Shown: positions 55,092-63,340 of the stretch, in pieces
How the letters are laid out: each line of letters begins with the position of its first letter
How positions within the stretch are numbered: position 1 is the stretch's first letter
Source of the DNA: Sphingobacterium sp. ML3W
Lineage (GTDB): Bacteria > Bacteroidota > Bacteroidia > Sphingobacteriales > Sphingobacteriaceae
DNA length: 64,000 nucleotides
Assembly (NCBI RefSeq): GCF_000747525.1
Contig: NZ_CP009278.1
Span: 1,984,001-2,048,000 of the forward strand
Direction of reading: 5' to 3'
Notes under the pieces: model-generated
Databases searched by the model: none
Told to the model about the DNA's origin: nothing
Seen by the model: only the letters and a program-made list of their open reading frames with translations
Translations under genes and position numbers: made by a program

Positions 55092-56303
55092 TTATTCTTC
55101 TACGATTATTGTCCTCCCTTCAAGTTTAAATTTTGCAATTCCGGTTAGTTGTAATGCTTTTATCAATGTACTTGGACTTTCCATTCTAGAAATGGTGCCT
55201 TCAAATTTTCTATCTTCTAACTTTCCTTTGAATTTGATATCAAGATCATACCACCGGCCTACTTTTTCCATCACACCGTGGATATCCTCTCTATGGAATA
55301 TAAAATATCCATTTCTCCACGACATTGCATCAGCTGTGTCTATCTGAATCAATTTAATAGGATCAGACTTTATTGTGGATACAATAGCTTGCTGACCGGG
55401 AGTCATGATGACAGGTGATGAGCGTTGCGCTAAAGCGTTGTTGCTGATTTGGACAGAACCTTCTAGTAAAGTTGTTTTTATTTCAGGATCGGAAGCATAT
55501 GCCGATACATTAAAATGTGTACCGAGTACTTTTACCTCTACTTGATTAGCGTGTACAATAAAAGGGCGTTTGCTATCTTTCGCAATTTCAAAGTATGCTT
55601 CCCCTTCAATATGCACTGTACGGTTATTGGGTGCAAATGGTATATGGTAAGTTAGTGAGCTCATCGCATTGAGCCATACTTTACTACCGTCAGGCAGGGT
55701 TACTTGATACTCACCTCCTTTGGGAGTGTTTATGGTGTTTGAAATGGGGGTGTCGTTAGCCAATGGATTATGAAGATTATATTCATAACGAATAGTTCCA
55801 TCTGCAGTTTTTCGGATGATGATACCCTTTAGTGTTAGCGCTTGACCATTTTGAAGATCATCAAGATTGATTACCGTTCCATTTGATAATTTCAGTGTTG
55901 CTTTCTTACCCCAGGTCATTGCCTCTTGGTTTATGCTTGCAGAAGATGCCGTTTTAGCTATATTTTCAACTTGGTTATTCCAGGTCAGATAGCTAATGAA
56001 TGAAACTAAGGCAATTGCAGCAGCAACACTCGACCAGTACCTCTTCATGCTATCGAAAATGGATTGTTTTTTAGTAATAGAAGTATCCGTGATTTGTAGG
56101 TGGATATGGTCTAGCAAGATTTTAGCATCTTCTAAATTATGATGTTCTTCTATGGTAGCATCTTGAATAAAGTGCTCATGCATCAATGCTCTTAGTTCAG
56201 TGTCTTCATACTCCTCTAAATATTGTAATATCCATTTTTTTTCGTCGTAAGACCAAATAGGTTTACGCAATAAATCAATGATTTTGGTTTTTATGTTTGT
56301 CAT
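55092..56303 (-). CDS. FecR-family anti-sigma factor
   Basis: A 403-aa protein. The cytoplasmic N-terminal part has an about 85-residue anti-sigma domain. A membrane helix is near residues 91-107 (VAAAIALVSFISYLTW). The periplasmic FecR domain shows GGEYQVTLPDGSKVWLNAMS and RTVHIEGEAYFEIAKDSKRP. The C-terminal DUF4974 part is YFIFHREDIHGVMEKVGRWY. It controls the sigma factor encoded 134 bp upstream and is read by the STN domain of the SusC next downstream. Confidence 0.94.
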   Translation of the reverse strand: MTNIKTKIIDLLRKPIWSYDEKKWILQYLEEYEDTELRALMHEHFIQDATIEEHHNLEDAKILLDHIHLQITDTSITKKQSIFDSMKRYWSSVAAAIALVSFISYLTWNNQVENIAKTASSASINQEAMTWGKKATLKLSNGTVINLDDLQNGQALTLKGIIIRKTADGTIRYEYNLHNPLANDTPISNTINTPKGGEYQVTLPDGSKVWLNAMSSLTYHIPFAPNNRTVHIEGEAYFEIAKDSKRPFIVHANQVEVKVLGTHFNVSAYASDPEIKTTLLEGSVQISNNALAQRSSPVIMTPGQQAIVSTIKSDPIKLIQIDTADAMSWRNGYFIFHREDIHGVMEKVGRWYDLDIKFKGKLEDRKFEGTISRMESPSTLIKALQLTGIAKFKLEGRTIIVEE

Positions 56304-56437
56304 TATTTAATCTGGTCAGCTCTTTTATCTATCTCTCGATTAGGTGCTACAAATTAATGCTGCAAGAATCTATTATAAATACAAAGAGAAGATTGAAATG
56401 GGGGGGTGTGAAAAAAAATAAAATTTTATGGAATAGA

Positions 56438-57034
56438 TTAGGAGTTATAAGACTGGTATAGGTACAATAAATATAGAAGTGTTGTACCAGAAGGTTGACC
56501 ATTTAATCTTACATAGCTTTTTACATTTGCAACTGCACCTGAAAGGTATTCCTTCACCGTATGTTTCGATATATTCAATTCAATGGCAGTTTCTTCATAA
56601 GTTTTCCCCTGTAGTTTACAGAGGTCAAACACTTTTCTTTTTTGTGGTGAAAGTTGATTGATTGCTTTGTCAAGTAAGTCTAAATGATCTTTCTCAACAT
56701 CAACAGTATCATTGGTTTCGACTTGTAGATCTTCGTTATATTCGTCAAATATGAGTGACTTTCTGATGTTGTTTTTAAGTAGGTTGATTGATTTGTTATA
56801 ACTTACAGTGAAAAGCCATCCGATTATCTCCCTATTTGAGTCAATATCATTCCGTTTCTCCCATAGTGTTACAAATACATCCTGAAGTATATCTTTTGTC
56901 GCATCACTGTTTTTTAATAATTTGTAAATATTAGCGTACAGGCGCGATTGGTATTTCCAATAAATAGCATTGAAAGCTTCTATATTACTATTTTTAAGCC
57001 TAGTAATTAGAATCTTATCTTCATAATTTTCCAC
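56438..57034 (-). CDS. ECF-type RNA polymerase sigma factor
   Basis: A 198-aa protein with sigma region 2 (AFNAIYWKYQSRLYANIYKL, then DATKDILQDVFVTLWEKRND) and region 4 (LSPQKRKVFDLCKLQGKTYE, then ETAIELNISKHTVKEYLSGA). The C-terminal hydrophobic tail (TTLLYLLYLYQ) is common in this Bacteroidota group. It is the first gene of the minus-strand unit that includes FecR, SusC, SusD, EEP and fucosidase. Confidence 0.94.
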   Translation of the reverse strand: MENYEDKILITRLKNSNIEAFNAIYWKYQSRLYANIYKLLKNSDATKDILQDVFVTLWEKRNDIDSNREIIGWLFTVSYNKSINLLKNNIRKSLIFDEYNEDLQVETNDTVDVEKDHLDLLDKAINQLSPQKRKVFDLCKLQGKTYEETAIELNISKHTVKEYLSGAVANVKSYVRLNGQPSGTTLLYLLYLYQSYNS

Positions 57035-57161
57035 TTAAATCTATTTGTATGTGACGAATATAATTAAATGAATATCAAAAAAAAAATTATGTCAATAATT
57101 GAACATGGAGTTAACAATTAGCTAACATTGAGCAATATGTGCATTTATCTTTTAATGGACG

Positions 57162-57431
57162 TTTTGGCTGGTACACTTTGCTCCATCTGGGCGTCGTTAT
57201 CTTTAGGAGATGTTCTTACGGACCGTAGTGATGGTTGCTATCGGTACAGTTGTGAGCTTCCTAACGAGTCGATTGTTGGGAAGGTACCGGAAAAAGTAAA
57301 CCAATAGGATTGAGTAATCGATTAGCCTCTCACCTGATGTGGGAGGCTATTCATGGGTTTACCTATTTGTGATACGCTGTGAGTTTGCATATCGTTTGAT
57401 TAAATTATTAGATGTTGCAAAGGGCTTTAGT
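57162..57431 (+). pseudogene. Degenerate duplicate of the holin-like gene, its hairpin and the start of the sigma gene
   Basis: 57162-57299 matches 33157-33294 almost base for base (GGTACACTTTGCTCCATCTG; GTGAGCTTCCTAACGAGTCG). One extra base after GGAGATGTTC shifts the frame, giving DRSDGCYRYSCELP instead of the helix. The hairpin after it is kept (57324-57348). The match ends about 57360, then skips about 200 bases. It resumes at CTGTGAGTTTGCATATCG (57377-57431), which matches the ECF sigma gene at 33562-33617. No functional product is expected. The relic directly precedes the promoter of the intact dinB. Confidence 0.75.
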
Positions 57432-57502
57432 TTTTAAGTTTGAATATCAGGTAATTACGGCATTAAGGCTATTGATATTAGTTTTTGAGCTAAAAATGTT
57501 AG

Positions 57503-57510
57503 TATATTTG
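57503..57510 (+). promoter_or_regulatory. -7 box of the intact dinB
   Basis: TATATTTG, a perfect TAnnTTTG, in a segment conserved with 3791-3810 (ATGTTAGTATATTTGAAA in both). An 11-codon upstream open frame (ATG at 57553) overlaps the dinB start and is not conserved in the other copy. Confidence 0.55.
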
Positions 57511-57572
57511 AAAGGACTTCTTTATACCAAAGGGTAGAAGTGGTCAGCGGATATGGATGATAGTTTTAAGGT

Positions 57573-58748
57573 ATGGAACGGAATATAGTACATTGTGATC
57601 TCGACACATTTTTTGTGTCGGTCGAGCGTTTGCTCAACGTTGCTTTGGTGGACAGACCTGTGCTTATCGGGGGAACTTCCGACCGCGGTGTGGTGGCATC
57701 ATGCTCATATGAAGCCCGTAAGTACGGAGTGCATAGTGCCATGCCGATGCGGTTGGCTTTACGGATGTGTCCCGAAGCTATCGTGGTACGTGGTGACCAT
57801 GATCGTTATAGCCAATATTCTTCCATGGTGACCGAGATTATCGAAGAGTGTACGCCTGTGGTCGAAAAGGCCAGTATTGATGAACACTATCTGGATGTGA
57901 CGGGGATGGACCGTTTCTTTGGCTGCTGGCAGTGGACTCAGGAATTGCGACAGCGTATTATTCGGGAGACCGGTCTACCGATCAGCTTCGGTCTTTCGGT
58001 CAATAAAACCGTGAGCAAGATTGCCACTGGTCAAGCGAAACCCAGTAATGAACTTTATGTAAAAGGGGGTACCGAAAAGGGATTTTTAGCACCGTTATCG
58101 ATCCGTAAGATCCCGATGGTGGGTGAGAAATCTTTTTCCTTGCTACGCAATATGGGGATCAACAAGATCGGCACCTTACAACAGATGGAAGTCTTCACCA
58201 TGCAGCGGGTGCTAGGGGAGAACGGTGTCAATATTTGGCGAAAAGCCAATGGGCAGGATGATTCTCCGGTATTGCCCTTCCGCGAGCAGAAGTCCATGAG
58301 TAAGGAGACCACCTTTCCGCAAGACACCATCGATATGGAGGTTCTACGCCGTACTTTGATCGGCATGATCGATACCTTGGCTTTCGATCTTCGTAAGGAT
58401 CAGAAGCTCACCAGTTGCATCACGCTCAAGATCCGATACAGCAATTTCGATACCCATACCCAACAGGTGAAGGTCGGTTTCACCAACTCCGATCGGCTGA
58501 TCACTGAAAAGGTGATGGCGCTGTTCAAAAAGTTGTATAGCCGTAGGATGTTGATCCGTTTGATCGGTATCAAGTTCTCCAATCTGATCTATGGTGCTTA
58601 TCAGACCGACCTGTTCAATGATAGCAGTGAGGAGGTCAATCTGCTGCAGGCCATGGACAAGATCCGCCAGCGTTACGGCAGTCAATACCTCATGAAAGGT
58701 ATCTGTGCACCAGAACCAATAGTCAAGAAAGGAGGCATTAAGTCTTGA
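57573..58748 (+). CDS. dinB: Y-family DNA polymerase (DinB/Pol IV type)
   Basis: A 391-aa translesion polymerase. The metal-ligand motif HCDLDTFFVSVERL (residues 7-20), SCSYEARKYGVHSAMPMRLA and the catalytic SIDEHYLDVTG are all intact. A helix-hairpin-helix region (IRKIPMVGEKSFSLLRNMGI) and a little-finger domain follow. The length is normal. It ends with a basic segment and lacks a clear beta-clamp-binding QxxLF. It is more GC-rich than its surroundings, like the dnaE at 4009. The 5-prime leader and both ends of the protein match the deleted copy at 3870. The SD-like AAAGGAGG at its end, which precedes dnaE at the other locus, is here followed by no dnaE. Confidence 0.94.
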   Translation: MERNIVHCDLDTFFVSVERLLNVALVDRPVLIGGTSDRGVVASCSYEARKYGVHSAMPMRLALRMCPEAIVVRGDHDRYSQYSSMVTEIIEECTPVVEKASIDEHYLDVTGMDRFFGCWQWTQELRQRIIRETGLPISFGLSVNKTVSKIATGQAKPSNELYVKGGTEKGFLAPLSIRKIPMVGEKSFSLLRNMGINKIGTLQQMEVFTMQRVLGENGVNIWRKANGQDDSPVLPFREQKSMSKETTFPQDTIDMEVLRRTLIGMIDTLAFDLRKDQKLTSCITLKIRYSNFDTHTQQVKVGFTNSDRLITEKVMALFKKLYSRRMLIRLIGIKFSNLIYGAYQTDLFNDSSEEVNLLQAMDKIRQRYGSQYLMKGICAPEPIVKKGGIKS

Positions 58749-58808
58749 TTAATTGCATGCCACTATGTTGATTATTGCTGCAGTACTGATATAGGTATAT
58801 AAAAGGTG

Positions 58809-59687
58809 CTAAATTAGATTTAGAAAATTATCTCGATACTGTCTGGGCTGAAGGCCAATGACACTTTTGAATTGTTTGTTGAAATTTGTTATGGATGGAT
58901 ATCCACATTCGTAGCTGATCATTTCTATCGAAATGCTATCGTCTTTCAACAGTTTACAGGCATAGTTTACTCTGATTTCTTTGAGGAAATCTGAGAATGA
59001 TTTATTAAGCCTAGTTTTGAAGTACCGACTAAAAGAGGTGCTTGTCATATTGGCGATTTCGGCAACTTGCTCGAGACGGATCTGCTTATCAAAGTTTTTA
59101 ATAACAAAATCATATACCTTATGGATACGTTCGGTTTCGGCTTCCTTGTAGTTGATAGCCTCATCAAACTCATTGATATAACTACATGTTGTAGAAATTA
59201 CTAAGGTGTCCAATATTTTTAATAATAAAATGATACTTTCTAATCCTTCTGTATTTAATAGCTCAAACATCATCTCTCCGATGATCGTTCTGGTTTCTCC
59301 CTTAATTTCAATACCTAGATTACTTTTATTGAAGAAATTTTTCAGTTTATAGAACTCTGCTTTGCCATAGATCTCTTCAGAAAAAAAATTGTTATGAAAA
59401 TAAATGACAATTACAGAGGTATCTAATTGGCTGTCTTTTTTGAAATAGGATAAATGGTTTTTCCACACGTGCGGTAGATTGGGACCGATAAATACCATGT
59501 CATTGGCATGGAAGGGCTGCAGACTATTGCCTACGATCCGATTGCCCTCTCCCTTTATGACATAAGAAAGCTGAAATTCTGGATGCGCATGGAAGGTAGG
59601 GTCAAAATGGGGTTCATCAATCCTTTTTATTGAAAAAGCTTTATTCTCTGGAATAAGTGATTTTGAAATAACTCTCTTATCTAGCAT
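58809..59687 (-). CDS. AraC-family transcriptional regulator
   Basis: A 292-aa protein with an N-terminal cupin-type sensor domain (FHAHPEFQLSYVIKGEGNRI, then NDMVFIGPNLPHVWKNHLSY). The C-terminal AraC HTH pair is EQVAEIANMTSTSFSRYFK and IEMISYECGYPSITNFNKQF. The His-rich cupin start suggests sugar or metal sensing. It is divergent from the PVC-type dehydrogenase/ThuA unit (143 bp between the starts) and is the most likely regulator of it. The pairing of an AraC regulator with ThuA-like genes is common in sugar-catabolic operons. Confidence 0.93.
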   Translation of the reverse strand: MLDKRVISKSLIPENKAFSIKRIDEPHFDPTFHAHPEFQLSYVIKGEGNRIVGNSLQPFHANDMVFIGPNLPHVWKNHLSYFKKDSQLDTSVIVIYFHNNFFSEEIYGKAEFYKLKNFFNKSNLGIEIKGETRTIIGEMMFELLNTEGLESIILLLKILDTLVISTTCSYINEFDEAINYKEAETERIHKVYDFVIKNFDKQIRLEQVAEIANMTSTSFSRYFKTRLNKSFSDFLKEIRVNYACKLLKDDSISIEMISYECGYPSITNFNKQFKSVIGLQPRQYRDNFLNLI

Positions 59688-59782
59688 TATAATTTCTGTT
59701 TGTCAATACAAATCTAATGAAAAATGATACAATATGTCTTAAACTTGATAAAATAGCTAAGTTCGAAGCTCTGACATATATC

Positions 59783-59790
59783 TATATTTG
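59783..59790 (+). promoter_or_regulatory. -7 box of the PVC/ThuA unit
   Basis: TATATTTG, 40 bases before the ATG at 59831, in the AraC divergent region. TTCG (59762-59765) 17 bases upstream is a weak -33 candidate. Confidence 0.55.
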
Positions 59791-59830
59791 CTTATAACAA
59801 TTATAGATAAATCCAAATATCATCTAAATC

Positions 59831-62800
59831 ATGAAGAACATATTAAGACTTTTACTTTTATTTTTAGTGTTTTTTACCTCCTGTCAACCTGATAAACCTA
59901 GGCGAGCAGAAGTACTATTTATTGGTGCGGGAAATGAAAAGTCATCTAATCAAGCTACTTGGTTAGGTGTCGAACTTTTTAAATCGGGCATCAATTTAAC
60001 CTATAGTGATACCTTATCAAGCTTGGATCTTGAGTACCTAGATAAATTTGATGGCGTTGTATTATTAGTCAATCAGCAAGAATTAAGTGCCGATAAGGAA
60101 CAGGCATTAAAGAAATTTCTTGAAAAAGGAAAAGGGGTCGTCGCATTGAACTCTTCTGCTAATTCATTCAAAAACTCGGAATGGTTTACCGATTTAGTGC
60201 AGGGTGGTTTTGATGATCTGGGTGATGGAGAAGTTACTGTTTCAATTGCAGATGCTAAAAACATGCTGGATTCATCTGTCAATAATATCAAGGTCAATAA
60301 CGAAAAGTATGCGTTTAAATCTAAGACGAGCAACCATAACGTGATTGGAACTGCAGATGTAAATGGCGAGAAACAAAACTATATCTGGTATAGTGAAGAG
60401 GGTAATGGTCGGTTTTTATATCAAGCATTAGGAAAGAATGATGAAACCTGGAAAAACCTACACTTTTTAAAGGTATTAAGCAGCGGGATATGGTGGTCGC
60501 TTGGAGAAAAGGTGCGTCGATTGGTAGATGAATTGGCTGTTCCACATGTGAGTATATATCCAGATTCTATAGCTGATTTTACAGCACGATATGATGTGCC
60601 TAGAGTCCAAGACCCTCTTACTCCTGAGGAGTCTATGAAATTGATTCAAACACCATTGGATTTTGAACTAAAACTTTTTGCATCGGAACCTAATATCACC
60701 AACCCTATGGCGATGAGTTGGGATGAAAGAGGGCGTTTGTGGGTGATAGAAGCAGTGGATTATCCCAATAATTTTGAAAAGATTAAAGGTAAAGGAAATG
60801 ATCGAATTGTGATCTGTGAAGATACCGATGGTGATGGGGTGGCGGATAAGTTTACGGAGTTTGCCAAAGGCCTTAATATAGCTACGAGTTTAACATTTGC
60901 GAATGATGGTGTGATCGTTTCCATGGCTCCTGATTTCGTCTTCTTAAAAGATACGGATGGTGATGATGTGGCCGATCAAGAAGAAGTAATCATGACCGGG
61001 TGGAGTAAAGGGGATACACATGCTGGACCATCAAATTTACAATATGGATTTGATAATAAAATCTGGGGCGTTACCGGATATGCAGGGTATAATGGTGTCA
61101 TTAATGGTGAAAAGCATATTTTTTCGCAGGGTCTGTACCGATTAAATTCAGACGGTTCTGATTTTGAATATTTAGCGACAACTGGTAATAACACCTGGGG
61201 ACTGGGTATGTCTGAAGATAATAACGTTTTTATATCGACTGCAAATAACACGCATTCTGCATTCTATTCGATGCCCGAAAAATATTTACAAAGACGGGTG
61301 GAAAATATACCGGGTGTCAATCCAATCAATGCTATTCAAAAAATTGATAACCATTATGAGGTACATGCCTTAACACCTAACCTTAGACAGGTAGATGTAG
61401 TGGGTGGCTTCACCTCTGCAGCTGGACATCATATGTATACCGCAAGAGATTTTCCGCAATCTTATTGGAACAGTGTCGCATTTGTGAATGAACCTACGGT
61501 ACGATTGATCCATAATGCAATCATTGAAAAAGATGGTGCTGGTTTCAAAGAAAAAGATGGTTGGAATCTATTGGCTAGTTCGGACGAATGGTTTGGACCT
61601 GTTCACTCTGAAGTAGGGCCAGATGGTGCAGTGTGGGTGTTAGATTGGTATAATTTTATTATTCAACACAATGTTTTTGTTCCTGCTCAAGCACCTTCAG
61701 AAAAAGTACTTCCTTTTAAAGATCAGGTTGGAGGACCGGGAAATGCATTTGAGAGCGACTTGAGAGATAAAAAGCATGGTCGGGTATATCGTGTGGTATA
61801 TAAAAATGCCAAGCATAATGAAAGTTTCAAACTCTCTAAGGATAATCCCAAAGAACTCATAAAAGCATTAAACAGTAAGAATAAATTCTGGAGAACACAT
61901 GCGCAAAGACTTTTGGTAGAACGCAAAAAAGCGGATGTTAAACAAGATCTGATCAAGATCATTAACAACAAGTCTGTCGACGAGATAGGGTTGAATGCAC
62001 CAGCTATCCATGCGATCTGGACGTTGAAAGGCTTGGGATTGTTAACAGATGAAGAAGTGAATGATGCGTTATTAACGGCATTGTCCCATCCGTCTGCAGG
62101 GGTAAGGAAAGCAGCTGTTCAGGTCTTGGATCTGAATGCTAAAAGCTTTGATAAAATAGCTAAATCAAAGATTTTTGAAGATAAAAATTTAAATACCAGA
62201 TTAGCAGCATTTGTTAAAATTGCAGATTCAGCACCTTTTGCAGAAATAAGTACCGTGTTAAAGGCTGCGATCAATGATCCCGCGAATGCGCAGGACAAGT
62301 GGTTGTCGCCCGCTTTATTTGCTGCGATTCAGACCAATCACAGTCATATGTCCAACTCAACTGATCAGGTATCAAACAATACGTATGAGAAACAGATCAA
62401 TCAAGCATTGGGTGAAGAGATCTATACGCTTGGAAGGAAAAACCGAGTGCAGTTTTCACCAAATGTTAGGGATAAGGATATCATCATAGAAACGGAGGTT
62501 TTGCGCCGTGATCAGGATCCATACAAAGGATTGATTATAGGGCAAGGTGATGCCAAGGATGGTTTTGCTTTATATATGCAGGGAAACAAATTGTTCTGGG
62601 AAGTTTTTAATGATGGACAGAAATATAGTATCTCATCATCAGATGGAATTGGGAATGCTTTTAAAGTGAATGCCAGTATAACTGAAAAGGATGGTTTAAG
62701 TCTTTATGTCAATAACAGGTTAGTGGGGCAAATGAAAGAAGTGAAACCCTTCAAGAAACCACTAAAATCCTACCTGCGTTCTGGTGAAGATCTGGATGAA

Positions 62801-63325
62801 TCAGTAGCATTGACCAAGTATGACCATGGTTCTGAATTTATTGGAAATATCAGTGAAATTAAAGTTAAGCTCCAATTGAACGGTGGGCATGTGCATGATC
62901 ATATGCATATGGCAAGTGCTGTGGAAGTAAACCAAAATGAGGCTCCGGCTGAAGTAATTGTTATAAAAGCGATAAAAGATATCATGCAATATGATAAGCG
63001 GTCGATCACCGTGAAAGCCGGTAAGCAGATTACATTGATCATGGAGAACCCTGATGGGATGCCGCATAACCTGGTTATTATCAAACCCGGGACAACGGAA
63101 ATAGTCGGTAAAGCAGCGGATGAAATGCTGCAGGCTTCTTCAGCAGCAGAAAAGGATTATATACCAGAGGTCAGTGAGGTACTTTTTCATACCAAACTGG
63201 TTAACCCTGGACAAAGCTATACGCTGAAATTTCAAGCACCAAAAGAAAAAGGTGAATACCCGTTTATCTGTACATTTCCAGGGCATTGGAGAGGGATGAA
63301 CGGAATCATGAGAGTTGTGGATTAA
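59831..63325 (+). CDS. Large PVC-type dehydrogenase-like lipoprotein with ThuA-like N-terminus and C-terminal blue-copper domain
   Basis: An 1164-aa lipoprotein (Cys18 in LLLFLVFFTSCQPDK). In order: a ThuA-like domain (about 25-240, RRAEVLFIGAGNEKSSNQ); a PVC/Piru_Ver_Nterm-type beta-propeller (about 270-620, PNITNPMAMSWDERGRLWVI, then VICEDTDGDGVADKFTEF); HEAT-like helices (about 660-810); and a LamG-like stretch (about 855-1020). A cupredoxin/plastocyanin-like domain closes it (about 1050-1164, MPHNLVIIKPG and FICTFPGHWRGMNGIM with Cys, His, Met copper ligands). The cytochrome CxxCH motif of many PVC proteins is not seen. The blue-copper domain may replace it in electron transfer. Likely a periplasmic or surface sugar dehydrogenase. 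Confidence 0.85.
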   Translation: MKNILRLLLLFLVFFTSCQPDKPRRAEVLFIGAGNEKSSNQATWLGVELFKSGINLTYSDTLSSLDLEYLDKFDGVVLLVNQQELSADKEQALKKFLEKGKGVVALNSSANSFKNSEWFTDLVQGGFDDLGDGEVTVSIADAKNMLDSSVNNIKVNNEKYAFKSKTSNHNVIGTADVNGEKQNYIWYSEEGNGRFLYQALGKNDETWKNLHFLKVLSSGIWWSLGEKVRRLVDELAVPHVSIYPDSIADFTARYDVPRVQDPLTPEESMKLIQTPLDFELKLFASEPNITNPMAMSWDERGRLWVIEAVDYPNNFEKIKGKGNDRIVICEDTDGDGVADKFTEFAKGLNIATSLTFANDGVIVSMAPDFVFLKDTDGDDVADQEEVIMTGWSKGDTHAGPSNLQYGFDNKIWGVTGYAGYNGVINGEKHIFSQGLYRLNSDGSDFEYLATTGNNTWGLGMSEDNNVFISTANNTHSAFYSMPEKYLQRRVENIPGVNPINAIQKIDNHYEVHALTPNLRQVDVVGGFTSAAGHHMYTARDFPQSYWNSVAFVNEPTVRLIHNAIIEKDGAGFKEKDGWNLLASSDEWFGPVHSEVGPDGAVWVLDWYNFIIQHNVFVPAQAPSEKVLPFKDQVGGPGNAFESDLRDKKHGRVYRVVYKNAKHNESFKLSKDNPKELIKALNSKNKFWRTHAQRLLVERKKADVKQDLIKIINNKSVDEIGLNAPAIHAIWTLKGLGLLTDEEVNDALLTALSHPSAGVRKAAVQVLDLNAKSFDKIAKSKIFEDKNLNTRLAAFVKIADSAPFAEISTVLKAAINDPANAQDKWLSPALFAAIQTNHSHMSNSTDQVSNNTYEKQINQALGEEIYTLGRKNRVQFSPNVRDKDIIIETEVLRRDQDPYKGLIIGQGDAKDGFALYMQGNKLFWEVFNDGQKYSISSSDGIGNAFKVNASITEKDGLSLYVNNRLVGQMKEVKPFKKPLKSYLRSGEDLDESVALTKYDHGSEFIGNISEIKVKLQLNGGHVHDHMHMASAVEVNQNEAPAEVIVIKAIKDIMQYDKRSITVKAGKQITLIMENPDGMPHNLVIIKPGTTEIVGKAADEMLQASSAAEKDYIPEVSEVLFHTKLVNPGQSYTLKFQAPKEKGEYPFICTFPGHWRGMNGIMRVVD

Positions 63326-63340
63326 TATAAACTAAAACGG

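Noticed and set aside
57553..57588. 11-codon upstream open frame overlapping the dinB start
   Set aside because: In the sister leader at 3850 the frame ends after five codons, so it is not conserved and is unlikely to be a control element.
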